The notes under the pieces were generated by a model that had not been told where the DNA came from, did no database searches, and worked only from the letters and a program-made list of their open reading frames with translations. The position numbers and the translations under genes are program-made. A stretch of DNA of 64,000 nucleotides from assembly GCA_030706745.1 (NCBI GenBank), contig JAUZNX010000002.1, positions 186,001 through 250,000 on the forward strand. Reading direction: 5' to 3'. This stretch comes from Bacteroidota bacterium (GTDB lineage: Bacteria; Bacteroidota; Ignavibacteria; Palsa-1295). Below are positions 25,486-33,422 of the stretch, one piece after another (position 1 is the stretch's first letter; each line of letters starts with the position of its first letter).

Positions 25486-26490
25486 CTAGTTAATAAAGTA
25501 CTTGTTTCGATTCGAGCCATGGATCTCCATGTGACATCGGGTGCAATCGCCTTCCGTGGCAAGGCTGAGATTTGCACGACCGTGTGGTGGCGAGATTCCA
25601 ACGTCCTGACTATGACAGCTCTCGCAGAGTGCGCGGACATCTCTTACCTTCAGCATATTGCGAGCCGCGGATCCGTGGTTTTCATGGCAGGCCATGCAAC
25701 CATCATTGCCCATGGCGTTATGTTCGTAGACGAACGGCCCACGCTTATCCTGATGGCAGTTGACGCAAAGCGTCTTCGTATCAGCCCGCAACTGATGGGG
25801 CTTATCGGCTCCGTGTGGGTTGTGGCAGCTGGTGCAGTTCATGGCGCCTTCGATCACCTTATGGTGCGATGGTTTCGAAAGATCTGCTTCAACGCTGGGG
25901 TGACAGGAAAGGCAGAGTTCCGCCTGCGTTCCGCGAATCATCGCGCTCTTGCCAACCGTATTCATCGTGCTCTTCTGTTCTTTCGAAGGATGAACGTCGT
26001 GGCATGTAACGCAAGCGACGCCCGCTCTGGCATGTTCGCTGATGCGGATATGGCTTTGCTCGCCCGTCTTTTCATGACACTTTAAGCAGGTCTCACTGAG
26101 CTTCTGCGGCGTCAGATTTGCGGGATTGACAATCGTCCCTTCCGCGCCTTTGGACTCCACGTGCTTTGTTACGTCACCGTGACATTGCTCGCACGCCATA
26201 CCGTGCTGCCACGATTTGGAGTGTGTCGTTCGATTGAACGCCGCGACTTCATCGTCATGGCAATCAGCGCAAGCGTCCGGCCCGTAGGTGGATTTTGCGA
26301 CAATCGGAGTGGAACTGGCTGTGCTCGTCGTAGCAATACCGGAGGCCCGCATGCAGGCTCCCGAGTTCACGCTGGTCGCAGCACCTCCGGCAACCGGCGT
26401 AGGTGTGGGTCTATTCGGCGCGCTGTCAAACGCGCTGAAGAGAAGCACCACCCCCGTCGCTGTGAGGAGATAATAGAGTAGTTTCTTCAT
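25486..26490 (-). CDS. MtrA/DmsE-type periplasmic decaheme cytochrome c (copy 2)
   Basis: 334 residues with N-terminal MKKLLYYLLTATGVVLLFSAF and ten CXXCH sites: CADCH (C74), CEQCH, CLKCH, CVTCH, CLSCH, CTSCH, CVNCH, CMACH, CESCH and CTRCH. Nearly identical to copy 1 from hemes 1 to 4 and more divergent after; heme 9 region is shorter. The lone linker Cys (about 46) is kept. The linker sequences differ almost completely while heme-bearing parts are conserved, as expected for two functional duplicates. Confidence 0.93.
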   Translation of the reverse strand: MKKLLYYLLTATGVVLLFSAFDSAPNRPTPTPVAGGAATSVNSGACMRASGIATTSTASSTPIVAKSTYGPDACADCHDDEVAAFNRTTHSKSWQHGMACEQCHGDVTKHVESKGAEGTIVNPANLTPQKLSETCLKCHEKTGEQSHIRISEHARAGVACVTCHDVHPSKEQKSTMNTVGKSAMIRGTQAELCLSCHPSVEADLSKPSHHKVIEGAMNCTSCHNPHGADKPHQLRADTKTLCVNCHQDKRGPFVYEHNAMGNDGCMACHENHGSAARNMLKVRDVRALCESCHSQDVGISPPHGRANLSLATEGDCTRCHMEIHGSNRNKYFIN

Positions 26491-27175
26491 TTAGATTGCG
26501 GATGGAATTAGTAAATAGAGATTGGACCCACGCTGCGCGCAATCGAGGATGATCGCCTCGGCAGAGAGAACTCTCGTTCCTGATTCGGCCGGGACAACTT
26601 CTCATTCGGCATGCATGATCCAACGCATGTCCGCCGTGGCTTCAAGGTGAATGCCGTGAAGAGAAGTTAACTAAATTCGCCCATAGGAAGGAATTTGCTA
26701 ATTGGAGGCCGAATTCTTTACGGAAGTAAAACTTACGATTGGTAAATAATTTTCCTCCCATGACCGGAATCTCATGTTGAATCGGAATTGCGTAAGAAGC
26801 TTACACGCTCTTCATCAACTAGTTTTTATGTGAACAAAGAATTATCGAGAGTCGCGACAAAGTTCATCAAGCGTTAAATAACTTTACGTGAAAAGAGTAG
26901 TTGAAGGAAATCTTGATGGTGGCATAAAGCAAACGATAATATTCTTTACTATCTCCTCCAAAGCGGTTTCGGGCTCGAAATGCCTTGAATATCGCCCGAA
27001 AATGCGGATCTTTTCTATATAGTGGCGTCAACATTTCTTACTCTTCGGTTTATAACATCGGCGATATTGGCTCAAAATCGCCAAGTTTCTATCATGGAAT
27101 GGAACTGGCACTCGCAACAAGCGAAATTGAAAGCCAAGGCCCACACAGCCGAAGCGAAGTTTGAATGATACAACA
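26491..27175. promoter_or_regulatory. 685-bp divergent region, MtrAB module 2 / YceI operon
   Basis: No credible gene. Contains CGTAAG-AAG-CTTACA (26791-26805) and GTAAAACTTAC (26726-26736), plus TGG-N10-GC at 27095-27109 (TGGAATGGAACTGGC), a weak sigma-54-like candidate 66 bp before the first YceI ATG. The region is AT-rich relative to the genes. Confidence 0.45.
26791..26805. promoter_or_regulatory. CGTAAG-AAG-CTTACA palindrome (6-3-6 class), candidate operator
   Basis: Near-perfect dyad in the divergent region between MtrAB module 2 and the YceI operon; same class as 13141-13159 and 22894-22908. Confidence 0.4.
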
Positions 27176-27844
27176 ATGACTCACAATGCTTTTCTCAAAG
27201 TCACATTCGGGTTGCTATTCATACTGACATCTTTAGCAACTGGATCGTCTGCAGATGGTCGTCGCAGCATCAGCCAGACAACTATTACTGTTCACCAGGA
27301 CGCCTCATCTAAGGGAATCAAGGAAGCGATCTATAGACTGAGTGGCTCCAAGAATGTCTGTATTCGTCTCTCTGGGACAACTCCGATACACGATTGGACG
27401 ATGTGCGCAATCGGACTTTCAGGGGAGGCCAGAATGCTGGTAACCGATGACGAAGGGCTCACGGAAGTGCGCGCGCTTGACTTCACCCTTCCGGTGTGCA
27501 ATCTCAAGGGCGAAGTAAAAGCGATGGATAACGATGCTTACACGGCACTGAAGTGTGACCGTTATAAAAACATTACCTTCAAACTCATCTCGGCGACCGT
27601 TGAGCCGAAAGGGCAGAACGCATATTCCGTCAGCGCGATGGGCAACCTGACCGTCGCAGGAGTGACAAGGACCGTGACCCTTCGGATGCGTTCGCATATG
27701 GACGCGGATGGAACGATCACGTTCACAGGTGCTGAGAAATTAAGAATGTCAGATTACAACGTCGAGCGGCCATCACTCCTGTTCGGTGCGATCAAAGCCG
27801 GCGACGTTATGACTCTTTCCTACTCTCTGATATTCATCAAGTAA
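27176..27844 (+). CDS. YceI-family periplasmic protein (1)
   Basis: About 222 residues from ATG 27176 (a TTG at 27161 is in frame). Signal peptide about 5-27 (VTFGLLFILTSLATGSSA), then a YceI lipocalin-like beta-barrel: IHDWTMCAIGLSGEA, PVCNLKGEVKAMDNDAY, ITFKLISATVEPKG and NLTVAGVTRTVTLRM. YceI proteins bind isoprenoid or other lipophilic molecules in the periplasm, often quinone-like in type. It has an unusual Cys-rich tendency (three Cys in the mature part). First of a three-gene operon with a second YceI and a porin. Confidence 0.85.
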   Translation: MTHNAFLKVTFGLLFILTSLATGSSADGRRSISQTTITVHQDASSKGIKEAIYRLSGSKNVCIRLSGTTPIHDWTMCAIGLSGEARMLVTDDEGLTEVRALDFTLPVCNLKGEVKAMDNDAYTALKCDRYKNITFKLISATVEPKGQNAYSVSAMGNLTVAGVTRTVTLRMRSHMDADGTITFTGAEKLRMSDYNVERPSLLFGAIKAGDVMTLSYSLIFIK

Positions 27845-27872
27845 CGACACATCACATCAAGGAATAGAACCC

Positions 27873-28475
27873 ATGCTTACCAAATCCATCCATCACCAAA
27901 TGATTCGTTTTGTAGCGCTCTTCTTTGTGCTGTTGGGAATAGCACAAGTAGCGAGTGCCCAAACAGCCTATAAGGTCGGCGCGCAACCGGTTATGACCTT
28001 ATACGGGACTTCGACACTCCATAATTGGACAATGACGGCACATGCATTCGCATGCAATGCCCAATTCGGTCTTACCGGGGACAATCAACTGACTTCAATC
28101 AGTGGGCTTTCGTTCAGCTTACCGGTGCATAATCTCAAAAGCGAGCATGATGGCATGAACGATAATGCCTATGATGCACTCAAAGCTGACAAGTATAAGG
28201 ACATTGTCTTCAAGCTCACATCCGCGAAAGTCACATCCACGGGAGCCAACAAATTTCAAATCATGGCTCTTGGTAATCTCTCTATTGCTGGAACGACTCG
28301 ACCGGTAACACTCACCGCAGCCGCGCTGGTCAATGCAGATGGCTCTGTGAGCTGCAGCGGGACGGTGCCACTCAAGCTTTCAGAATATAACATTCAACGT
28401 CCAACCTTCATGCTCGGCACAATGAGCGTAGGCGATGCACTGACACTGAATTATGCTCTGGTCTTCGTAAAGTAA
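27873..28475 (+). CDS. YceI-family periplasmic protein (2)
   Basis: 200 residues; signal peptide about 10-30 (FVALFFVLLGIAQVASAQ) and a YceI domain: LYGTSTLHNWTMTAHAF, LPVHNLKSEHDGMNDNAYDAL, DIVFKLTSAKV and LSIAGTTRPVTLT. Clearly paralogous to the preceding gene and closer to the family norm. AAGGA precedes the ATG. Probably carries an apolar ligand in the periplasm; co-expression with the adjacent porin suggests uptake or envelope function under respiratory conditions. Confidence 0.88.
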   Translation: MLTKSIHHQMIRFVALFFVLLGIAQVASAQTAYKVGAQPVMTLYGTSTLHNWTMTAHAFACNAQFGLTGDNQLTSISGLSFSLPVHNLKSEHDGMNDNAYDALKADKYKDIVFKLTSAKVTSTGANKFQIMALGNLSIAGTTRPVTLTAAALVNADGSVSCSGTVPLKLSEYNIQRPTFMLGTMSVGDALTLNYALVFVK

Positions 28476-28523
28476 GGCAAAGAGATCGTAATCCCTTTTT
28501 TCGTAACCAACACTACACCCACT

Positions 28524-29879
28524 ATGAAATACATTGTAAGAGTTCTTTTGCTTCTCTGTCTCTTGTCCGGCACCGTATGGGCGCAACAACCGGCCATGCA
28601 GTTCTTCCGGCCATACGATAAGACTGGACTGAACACGTTCGAAGGTAACAAGACTGACACCACTCCTTACACTGGACTTCACGTCCGGATCGGTGGAGCG
28701 TTTGCCCAGGATTATCAGGCACTCAGCGATGAAAACTATGTCGCACTCTCTGGGAAATTGCCCAAAGTAGACTCTGCGAACATTCTCGATCCATTGACGA
28801 GCGGCTTCAACCTTGCGATGGCTAACATGTATATTGATGCGCAATTAGAAGACGGTGTTCGCGCGAATGTAACCGTGTATCTTTCCGCGAAACATCACAA
28901 CGAATCATGGGTAAAAAATGGCTACCTGCAGATTGACAAGTTGGACTTCTTGCACGTCAATGCCCTCAATGATATTATGAAAGCCTTGACGATCAAGGTC
29001 GGTGATCTCGAAGTGGATTATGGCGACCAGCATTTCCGCCGCGTCGATGGTGGAAACGAGATGTATAATCCATTCGTCGAAAATTACATCATGGACGAGT
29101 TCGCAACCGAGATCGGCGGCGAAATCTACTACCATCCACTGAGCAATCACATCATTGCGATGGTTGGCGTAACGGATGGCATGTTAAACCCGACCGTCGT
29201 TGCCGCCAACGCGATCGACAGCGTGACCAAGAGTCCGAACTCATATCAGCCGGCGTTCCACTTCAAGCTTGGCTACGATAATCAGATCAATTCCGACCTG
29301 AGACTTCGCCTTACTGCCTCCATGTACCAGGAGAGCAGCACATCCAGCAGCACGCTGTTCGGTGGTGATCGCACAGGATCACACTACTTCCTCGTTCTGG
29401 AACCGACGACTGCTACCACGACAGGCAATGCCTTCTCTGGGCGCTTCAATCCTGGGTTCAGTGATCAAGTAACGACCTTCATGATCAACCCCTTTGTCAA
29501 GTATGCTGGCTTTGAATTCTTCGGTACCTATGAAAGTGCAAAGGGCCGCAAGATTAATGAGACGAGCCAACGTAGTGCAACGCAGATGGCCGCAGATGCT
29601 CTCTATCGCTTCGGTGCGTCGGAGAATTTCTGGATTGGTGCGCGCTACAATACTGTGAAGGCCGATCTCTACCAAACGCCGACGACGAACACACCGGTCA
29701 CGATCAACCGGATCGTCGGTTCTCTTGGATGGTTCATTACTCCGAATGTGATGATGAAGGCCGAGTATGTTTCACAAAGCTACAACGACTATCCCGGCGG
29801 GACCGGTATAGCAGGAACGAGTATCCTTAACGGTGGCAAGTTCAATGGCGCCGTGATTGAAGCGGTACTTGCATTCTAA
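28524..29879 (+). CDS. Outer-membrane porin-like beta-barrel
   Basis: 451 residues. Signal peptide about 1-20 (LLLLCLLSGTVWAQ); the mature protein has regular amphipathic strands (GLHVRIGGAFAQDYQAL, MYIDAQLEDGVRANVTVYLSAK, NVMMKAEYVSQSY) and ends EAVLAF. The general look is of phosphate-selective porin O/P-like barrels, but no heme motif is present, so this is not another Cyc2-like protein. Third gene of the YceI operon, ended by an intrinsic terminator. Substrate unknown. Confidence 0.8.
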   Translation: MKYIVRVLLLLCLLSGTVWAQQPAMQFFRPYDKTGLNTFEGNKTDTTPYTGLHVRIGGAFAQDYQALSDENYVALSGKLPKVDSANILDPLTSGFNLAMANMYIDAQLEDGVRANVTVYLSAKHHNESWVKNGYLQIDKLDFLHVNALNDIMKALTIKVGDLEVDYGDQHFRRVDGGNEMYNPFVENYIMDEFATEIGGEIYYHPLSNHIIAMVGVTDGMLNPTVVAANAIDSVTKSPNSYQPAFHFKLGYDNQINSDLRLRLTASMYQESSTSSSTLFGGDRTGSHYFLVLEPTTATTTGNAFSGRFNPGFSDQVTTFMINPFVKYAGFEFFGTYESAKGRKINETSQRSATQMAADALYRFGASENFWIGARYNTVKADLYQTPTTNTPVTINRIVGSLGWFITPNVMMKAEYVSQSYNDYPGGTGIAGTSILNGGKFNGAVIEAVLAF

Positions 29880-29947
29880 GACATCCTAAGGAGCAGCGCC
29901 ATCCACCTTGACATTGCCTGGCGCCGCAATAAGGCCAGTAGTAAAGC

Positions 29948-29983
29948 GGGCGCCGTGTGGAAAGCACGGCGCCCTTTCTTTCT
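29948..29983 (+). terminator. Intrinsic terminator after the porin gene
   Basis: GGGCGCCGTG (29948-29957) and complement (29965-29974), 7-base loop, then TTTCTTTCT. Textbook form. Confidence 0.9.
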
Positions 29984-30137
29984 CCGAAGAGAGTGGGGCC
30001 GAACAGCAATTGCCTGAATGTGGCGAGCGCTCCTCGTGAGTGTGCCAATCGGATCGGTAGTTGGTATGTCAATTGCCAGTCAGCGTTTTATGGAACATTA
30101 TGAAAGCGAGATTGTGCGAGAAAGAACTGCGGACAAT

Positions 30138-30644
30138 ATGCCGAAAATCTCTGTTGGACCAAAGGTGAAAGCTTCAGTTCGTTTAGATACCACACTCCGA
30201 ATCATTGGCACGAATGCGAAAGGCCACGAGACAGCGTTTGATACTAGTGTAAAGGGCGGTGGCTTGGACTCCGCCGCCAGCCCAATGGAAGTGGTCCTCG
30301 AGGCGGTGGCCGCATGCACAGCAATGGATGTGGTGCCTATTATTCGCAAGCGTCGGAAGACCGTCTCGGAGTTTTCCGTTGATCTGATTGCTGAACGAGC
30401 GGTTACCGATCCGAAGGTCTTTACCAAAATCGACATGAACATTCGACTTACGAGCCCAGATGCGACGCTGAGTGAATTAGCTCGTGCGATCGAGCTCTCG
30501 CAAACGACCTATTGCAGCGTTAGCACCATGATTGCCCGTGGTGGATGCGTCATTTCCTGGGTAGCGGTGCTCAAGGACGAGAAGACACAACTGGAACAAC
30601 AGATGTCATCAGCGGAATTTCACCGGGCTAAAGAAATTGCGTAA
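30138..30644 (+). CDS. OsmC-family protein (YhfA-like)
   Basis: About 168 residues from ATG 30138 (MPKISVGPKVKASV), the usual beginning of OsmC proteins; the frame is open upstream to 30018 without family character. The two conserved cysteines are present in EAVAACTAMDVVPIIRKRR and TTYCSVSTMIARG. The Cys-based peroxidase function of OsmC/Ohr is known for the family; YhfA-type members have unclear substrates. Monocistronic, between the porin terminator and a palindrome preceding the cytochrome gene. Confidence 0.85.
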   Translation: MPKISVGPKVKASVRLDTTLRIIGTNAKGHETAFDTSVKGGGLDSAASPMEVVLEAVAACTAMDVVPIIRKRRKTVSEFSVDLIAERAVTDPKVFTKIDMNIRLTSPDATLSELARAIELSQTTYCSVSTMIARGGCVISWVAVLKDEKTQLEQQMSSAEFHRAKEIA

Positions 30645-30677
30645 GCATTGTTAATTGCGAAAGAAAATATGACGATG

Positions 30678-30694
30678 CGTAAAGGAATCTTACG
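30678..30694. promoter_or_regulatory. GTAA-N7-TTAC palindrome (6-5-6 class), candidate operator
   Basis: CGTAAAGGAATCTTACG, 125 bp upstream of the monoheme cytochrome at 30819; the most symmetric member of the 5-bp-spacer class. A weaker GTAAATTCCTTAT follows at 30713-30725. Confidence 0.5.
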
Positions 30695-30818
30695 GATAAT
30701 TTTTTCGAATGCGTAAATTCCTTATCGATATCGCAACATGGACGCTGGAATAGAAATTGGCTTGCGAAGGAGTATGGCTGCACTTAGCAGCGCAAGTGAA
30801 ATTTAATTTGACGAAGAC

Positions 30819-31172
30819 ATGAAGAAACTCGCACTCCCCGTAGTCCTAGGCCTTACGACTGTCATTCTCACGAGCGCTGGACGGCTCACCCCTTCGGCCA
30901 GTTCGGGAAAGGCTATTTTTGAGCAGTATAAATGTTCGAAATGCCATACGATCTCATCTCAGGGCATCGAACGCGAAGGTACTCCTCCTGCAGGTGGTAA
31001 GTTGCCTCCGGATCTTTCCGGAGTCGGCCTGAGACATGATGCGGCCTGGATGACAAAGTGGCTGCTCAAAGAAGAAGAGCAAAATGGTAAGAAACACATG
31101 AAGAAGTTTACCGGCCCCGATGATGAGCTCAAGACACTCACGACCTGGCTCGCTACGTTAAAGAAGAAGTAA
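30819..31172 (+). CDS. Small monoheme cytochrome c (paralog A)
   Basis: 117 residues. Signal peptide about 1-21, then SGKAIFEQYKCSKCHTISSQGIE (heme CSKCH) and a Lys-rich end (KKHMKKF, LATLKKK) with likely axial Met in HMKKF. Closely related to the cytochrome at 33040 and more distantly to that at 32351; the shared DLSGVGLRHDAAWMTKWLLKEE block is distinctive. The basic surface suits docking to acidic partners such as NirK, NosZ or cbb3. Periplasmic electron carrier; partner unproven. Confidence 0.9.
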   Translation: MKKLALPVVLGLTTVILTSAGRLTPSASSGKAIFEQYKCSKCHTISSQGIEREGTPPAGGKLPPDLSGVGLRHDAAWMTKWLLKEEEQNGKKHMKKFTGPDDELKTLTTWLATLKKK

Positions 31173-31207
31173 TTCAGCACGTTCCTCAATCTGAGGGACT
31201 AAGCGAG

Positions 31208-31244
31208 AAGCCCGCGCACATCCGTGGATGTGCGCGGGCTTTTT
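31208..31244 (+). terminator. Intrinsic terminator after cytochrome c paralog A
   Basis: 16-bp arms AAGCCCGCGCACATCC (31208-31223) and complement (31226-31241), followed by TTTT. Convergent with the small membrane gene at 31267, so it may serve both directions. Confidence 0.88.
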
Positions 31245-31266
31245 GATAGACTTTGGACGACCCGAC

Positions 31267-31485
31267 TCAGGAAGCAGTCGTTCGACCACTCCCACGGAGG
31301 ATCGCGATTAGAAAATAGATGTTGGCGACGAGCATTACCGTGATGCCGGTAAGAATGAAGCCAATAAATGCCAAAGGATGGAAGATGAGCAACGATGCGA
31401 GTGTCCCCGCCAGCCCGATTACGACCAAAGTAGCTGAAAGCCGTATCCGACGTTCGAGCGGAGTGAGTGGAATTGTCAGTTTCAT
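31267..31485 (-). CDS. Small two-helix membrane protein
   Basis: 72 residues with two hydrophobic segments (about 18-36 and 41-65: LVVIGLAGTLASLLIF, FIGFILTGITVMLVANIYFLIAIL) and a basic N-terminus. No family recognised. It lies 5 bp after the NapC-like gene on the same strand, so probably a co-translated accessory subunit of that quinol dehydrogenase, though this is inference from position. Confidence 0.65.
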   Translation of the reverse strand: MKLTIPLTPLERRIRLSATLVVIGLAGTLASLLIFHPLAFIGFILTGITVMLVANIYFLIAILRGSGRTTAS

Positions 31486-31490
31486 AGGTG

Positions 31491-32237
31491 TTAGTTGGCT
31501 AAAGAGGTTGGAACTGCCGGTACTGTCTTATGGCCAAATTGATGATCAGCCTTTATGAGTGCGAGCTCTGCTTTCATCCTGGTTGAATCAAGCATCCAAT
31601 CTGGTTGATACTTTGCCTCCGGTCTCCAGAATGTTGCCGTCGGCAGGCTCTTGATGTCATGGGCAATGTCATGACAACCACTGGATAAGCATGACAGTTG
31701 ATTGCGCTTGATCGAATCCAGGAGTCCCGGTGTGCTCAGATGAATCGATTGTTCCTCGAAGGAGCGCGCTCCTTCATGGCAATGCAGGCATTCGCGATTG
31801 CTGAATGGTTCGTACAGATGGATTGTATCGGGGATCGTACCGATATACTGATAGTAGATGTGTCGCAATCCACGCATCTTTGCGGCATAATCGCCATACA
31901 GCGTGTAAGTTGTGTGGCATGTGAAGCAGGCTTGATCTTTCGGAATGCGATGATTCTGAAAGTGAACGGCAGGAATATACTCTTTGTCATCGACATAGAG
32001 ACTCATGCCATGAGTCTTCATGACATGGCAGGAGAGACAGAATTCGGTCCGCTTGGAGAGCTCCATGTGGGTTTCAAGCGACATGGTGCAGATCAGCAAT
32101 GGAAGAAGGAAGATGCCGATGAATCCAAGTAGTTTGCCGCCACCGTTCTTTGAAACGGCAGGCCGGTATATGAGATAAACATCGATGATCGCCGTTACAA
32201 CGATCAGTCCGATGAGTGCTTCGAGTGGTGTGATCAT
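31491..32237 (-). CDS. NapC/NrfH/NirT-like membrane multiheme cytochrome c with one CX4CH site
   Basis: 248 residues. Two N-terminal membrane segments (about 5-23 and 35-52), then hemes at C67LSCH, C104FTCH and C150LHCH, plus C183LSSGCH, a CX4CH arrangement. The block HRIPKDQACFTCHTTYTLYGDY is typical of NapC/NirT quinol dehydrogenases, which pass electrons from menaquinol to periplasmic acceptors and normally have four CXXCH sites. CX4CH heme attachment is known in some cytochromes c3, so a fourth heme is plausible here. Downstream of a monoheme cytochrome on the same strand (113-bp gap). Confidence 0.85.
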   Translation of the reverse strand: MITPLEALIGLIVVTAIIDVYLIYRPAVSKNGGGKLLGFIGIFLLPLLICTMSLETHMELSKRTEFCLSCHVMKTHGMSLYVDDKEYIPAVHFQNHRIPKDQACFTCHTTYTLYGDYAAKMRGLRHIYYQYIGTIPDTIHLYEPFSNRECLHCHEGARSFEEQSIHLSTPGLLDSIKRNQLSCLSSGCHDIAHDIKSLPTATFWRPEAKYQPDWMLDSTRMKAELALIKADHQFGHKTVPAVPTSLAN

Positions 32238-32350
32238 AGTTTTGGTTCGCGAGTATTCTTCGGCTCACCGAAGGCCGGGAAGCCGAGAATAAATGTGAGA
32301 TGCGCGTCAAATCGATTGGGGAGGCCAGCGCAGGCCGCGAGAGAACGGCT

Positions 32351-32707
32351 CTATTTTTTCTCGCCCTTGAGGGTCTCAAGCCAATTTGCAAGGGTGTGAA
32401 GTTCTTCCGCAGAGCCTTTGAACTTCTTCATGTGCTTTTTATTGTATAGCGTCTCTTCTTTCATCAGCCATTTTTCGAACCACTCGGATTTGAATTTGCT
32501 GCCGACATTCGAAAGATCGCTCGGTTTCGCTCCGCCTTCCGGCCGGAGCCCCTTAATGCCTTCCGAAGAGATGGAATGACAATTCGAACATTTGCTATCG
32601 AGAAAAATCGCCTTGCCGTCTTTTTCGGCTGGATGACCTGGGGTGAAGCCCATTGCAAGGAATCCAAGAACAGCAAGAGACGTGGTAAGAGATCGTTTTG
32701 ACATCAT
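32351..32707 (-). CDS. Small monoheme cytochrome c (paralog B)
   Basis: 118 residues; signal peptide about 1-27 and heme CSNCHSISSEGIKG. It shares with paralogs A and C the KAIF, DLS.VG, W..KWL.KEE and KKHMKKF blocks but is the most divergent of the three. First gene of a minus-strand operon with the NapC-like cytochrome, so it is the likely electron acceptor or donor of that quinol dehydrogenase. Two adjacent ATGs (32707 and 32704) are possible starts. Confidence 0.9.
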   Translation of the reverse strand: MMSKRSLTTSLAVLGFLAMGFTPGHPAEKDGKAIFLDSKCSNCHSISSEGIKGLRPEGGAKPSDLSNVGSKFKSEWFEKWLMKEETLYNKKHMKKFKGSAEELHTLANWLETLKGEKK

Positions 32708-33039
32708 GGTTAATTGAGTTTTGCTTTGGATCGTTGCCAGTCGAATGCCGTTCGCAAAATCCCTCGAATTCCGTTCATTCTTTCCGTTTTGCCTGAAGCA
32801 GATAGTTAAGTAATTTTGACAATGATTAAAAAAGATTACGATTGCTTTGGGGGGGGGGTATGGTTCGGCACGCTATTTTGAGTAAAAAACGGAAGATCGC
32901 TCGATTGTGGTCCGATGGAATGATACTTGGGAATTACCCAACTGTTGCAGAAATGCGACGAAGGGGGGTGAGGCGTCTTTTGACGCTCCGCCTGGCCTAT
33001 AGGTGGCCGAATGCCTTTCAAAATCTAATTCGTTGGACA
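32708..33039. promoter_or_regulatory. Divergent region between cytochrome c paralogs B and C, with G10 tract
   Basis: 332 bp without a credible gene. A run of ten G residues lies at 32849-32858, 181 bp before the paralog C ATG; such tracts can slip in replication and are also error-prone in sequencing. Upstream is an AT-rich segment (GATTAAAAAAGATTACG). TGG-N10-GC (CTGGCCTATAGGTGGC) near 32992-33007 is a weak sigma-54-like candidate. Confidence 0.5.
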
Positions 33040-33381
33040 ATGAAGAAACTCGCAGTATCTCTCTTGATGACCCTGGTTGTCGCTGCCTTGAGTAGTGCAA
33101 GCACGTTGGGTAGCTCTGGCAAGGCAATCTTCGAACAATACAAGTGCTCGAAGTGCCATTCAGTCACCTCGCAGGGGATCGAACGAAGTGGCCCCGCGGC
33201 TGAGGGTAAGCAATCACCCGATCTTTCGGGTGCCGGCCTCAAACATGATGCAGCCTGGATCCAAAAGTGGCTCGTCAAAGAAGAGACTCTCAATGGCAAG
33301 AAGCACATCAAGAAGTTCTCTGGCTCGGATGATGAGTTAAAGACGCTTGCTGGATGGTTGGCTGGGCTCAAAAAGAAATGA
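33040..33381 (+). CDS. Small monoheme cytochrome c (paralog C)
   Basis: 113 residues from ATG 33040 (MKKLAVSLLMTLVV); the frame is open 66 codons upstream through the G tract, but without signal peptide character. Heme CSKCHSVTSQGIE, and a Lys-rich C-terminus (KKHIKKF, AGLKKK). Much closer to paralog A than to B; the Met of HMKKF in A and B is replaced by Ile (HIKKF), so either that Met is not the axial ligand or this paralog has different ligation. 134 bp before the Rieske gene. Confidence 0.9.
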   Translation: MKKLAVSLLMTLVVAALSSASTLGSSGKAIFEQYKCSKCHSVTSQGIERSGPAAEGKQSPDLSGAGLKHDAAWIQKWLVKEETLNGKKHIKKFSGSDDELKTLAGWLAGLKKK

Positions 33382-33422
33382 GTGGGGCCTGCCATATTCA
33401 GCAGTTAGCATAATTTTTATCC

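Noticed and set aside
22004-26481. Long plus-strand open frames opposite the decaheme cytochrome and barrel genes
   Set aside because: They are frame shadows of the strong minus-strand genes; their translations lack domain character.
28524-29879. Porin at 28524 as a third Cyc2-like cytochrome-porin
   Set aside because: It has no CXXCH motif in the mature N-terminus, so it is a plain barrel.
13303-33007. Sigma-54-like TGG-N10-GC elements at 13303-13317, 27095-27109 and about 32992-33007
   Set aside because: The GG/GC spacing is right but the flanking boxes are poor, and such short patterns occur by chance. Kept only as notes in the regional entries; a genome-wide scan with the full matrix would decide.
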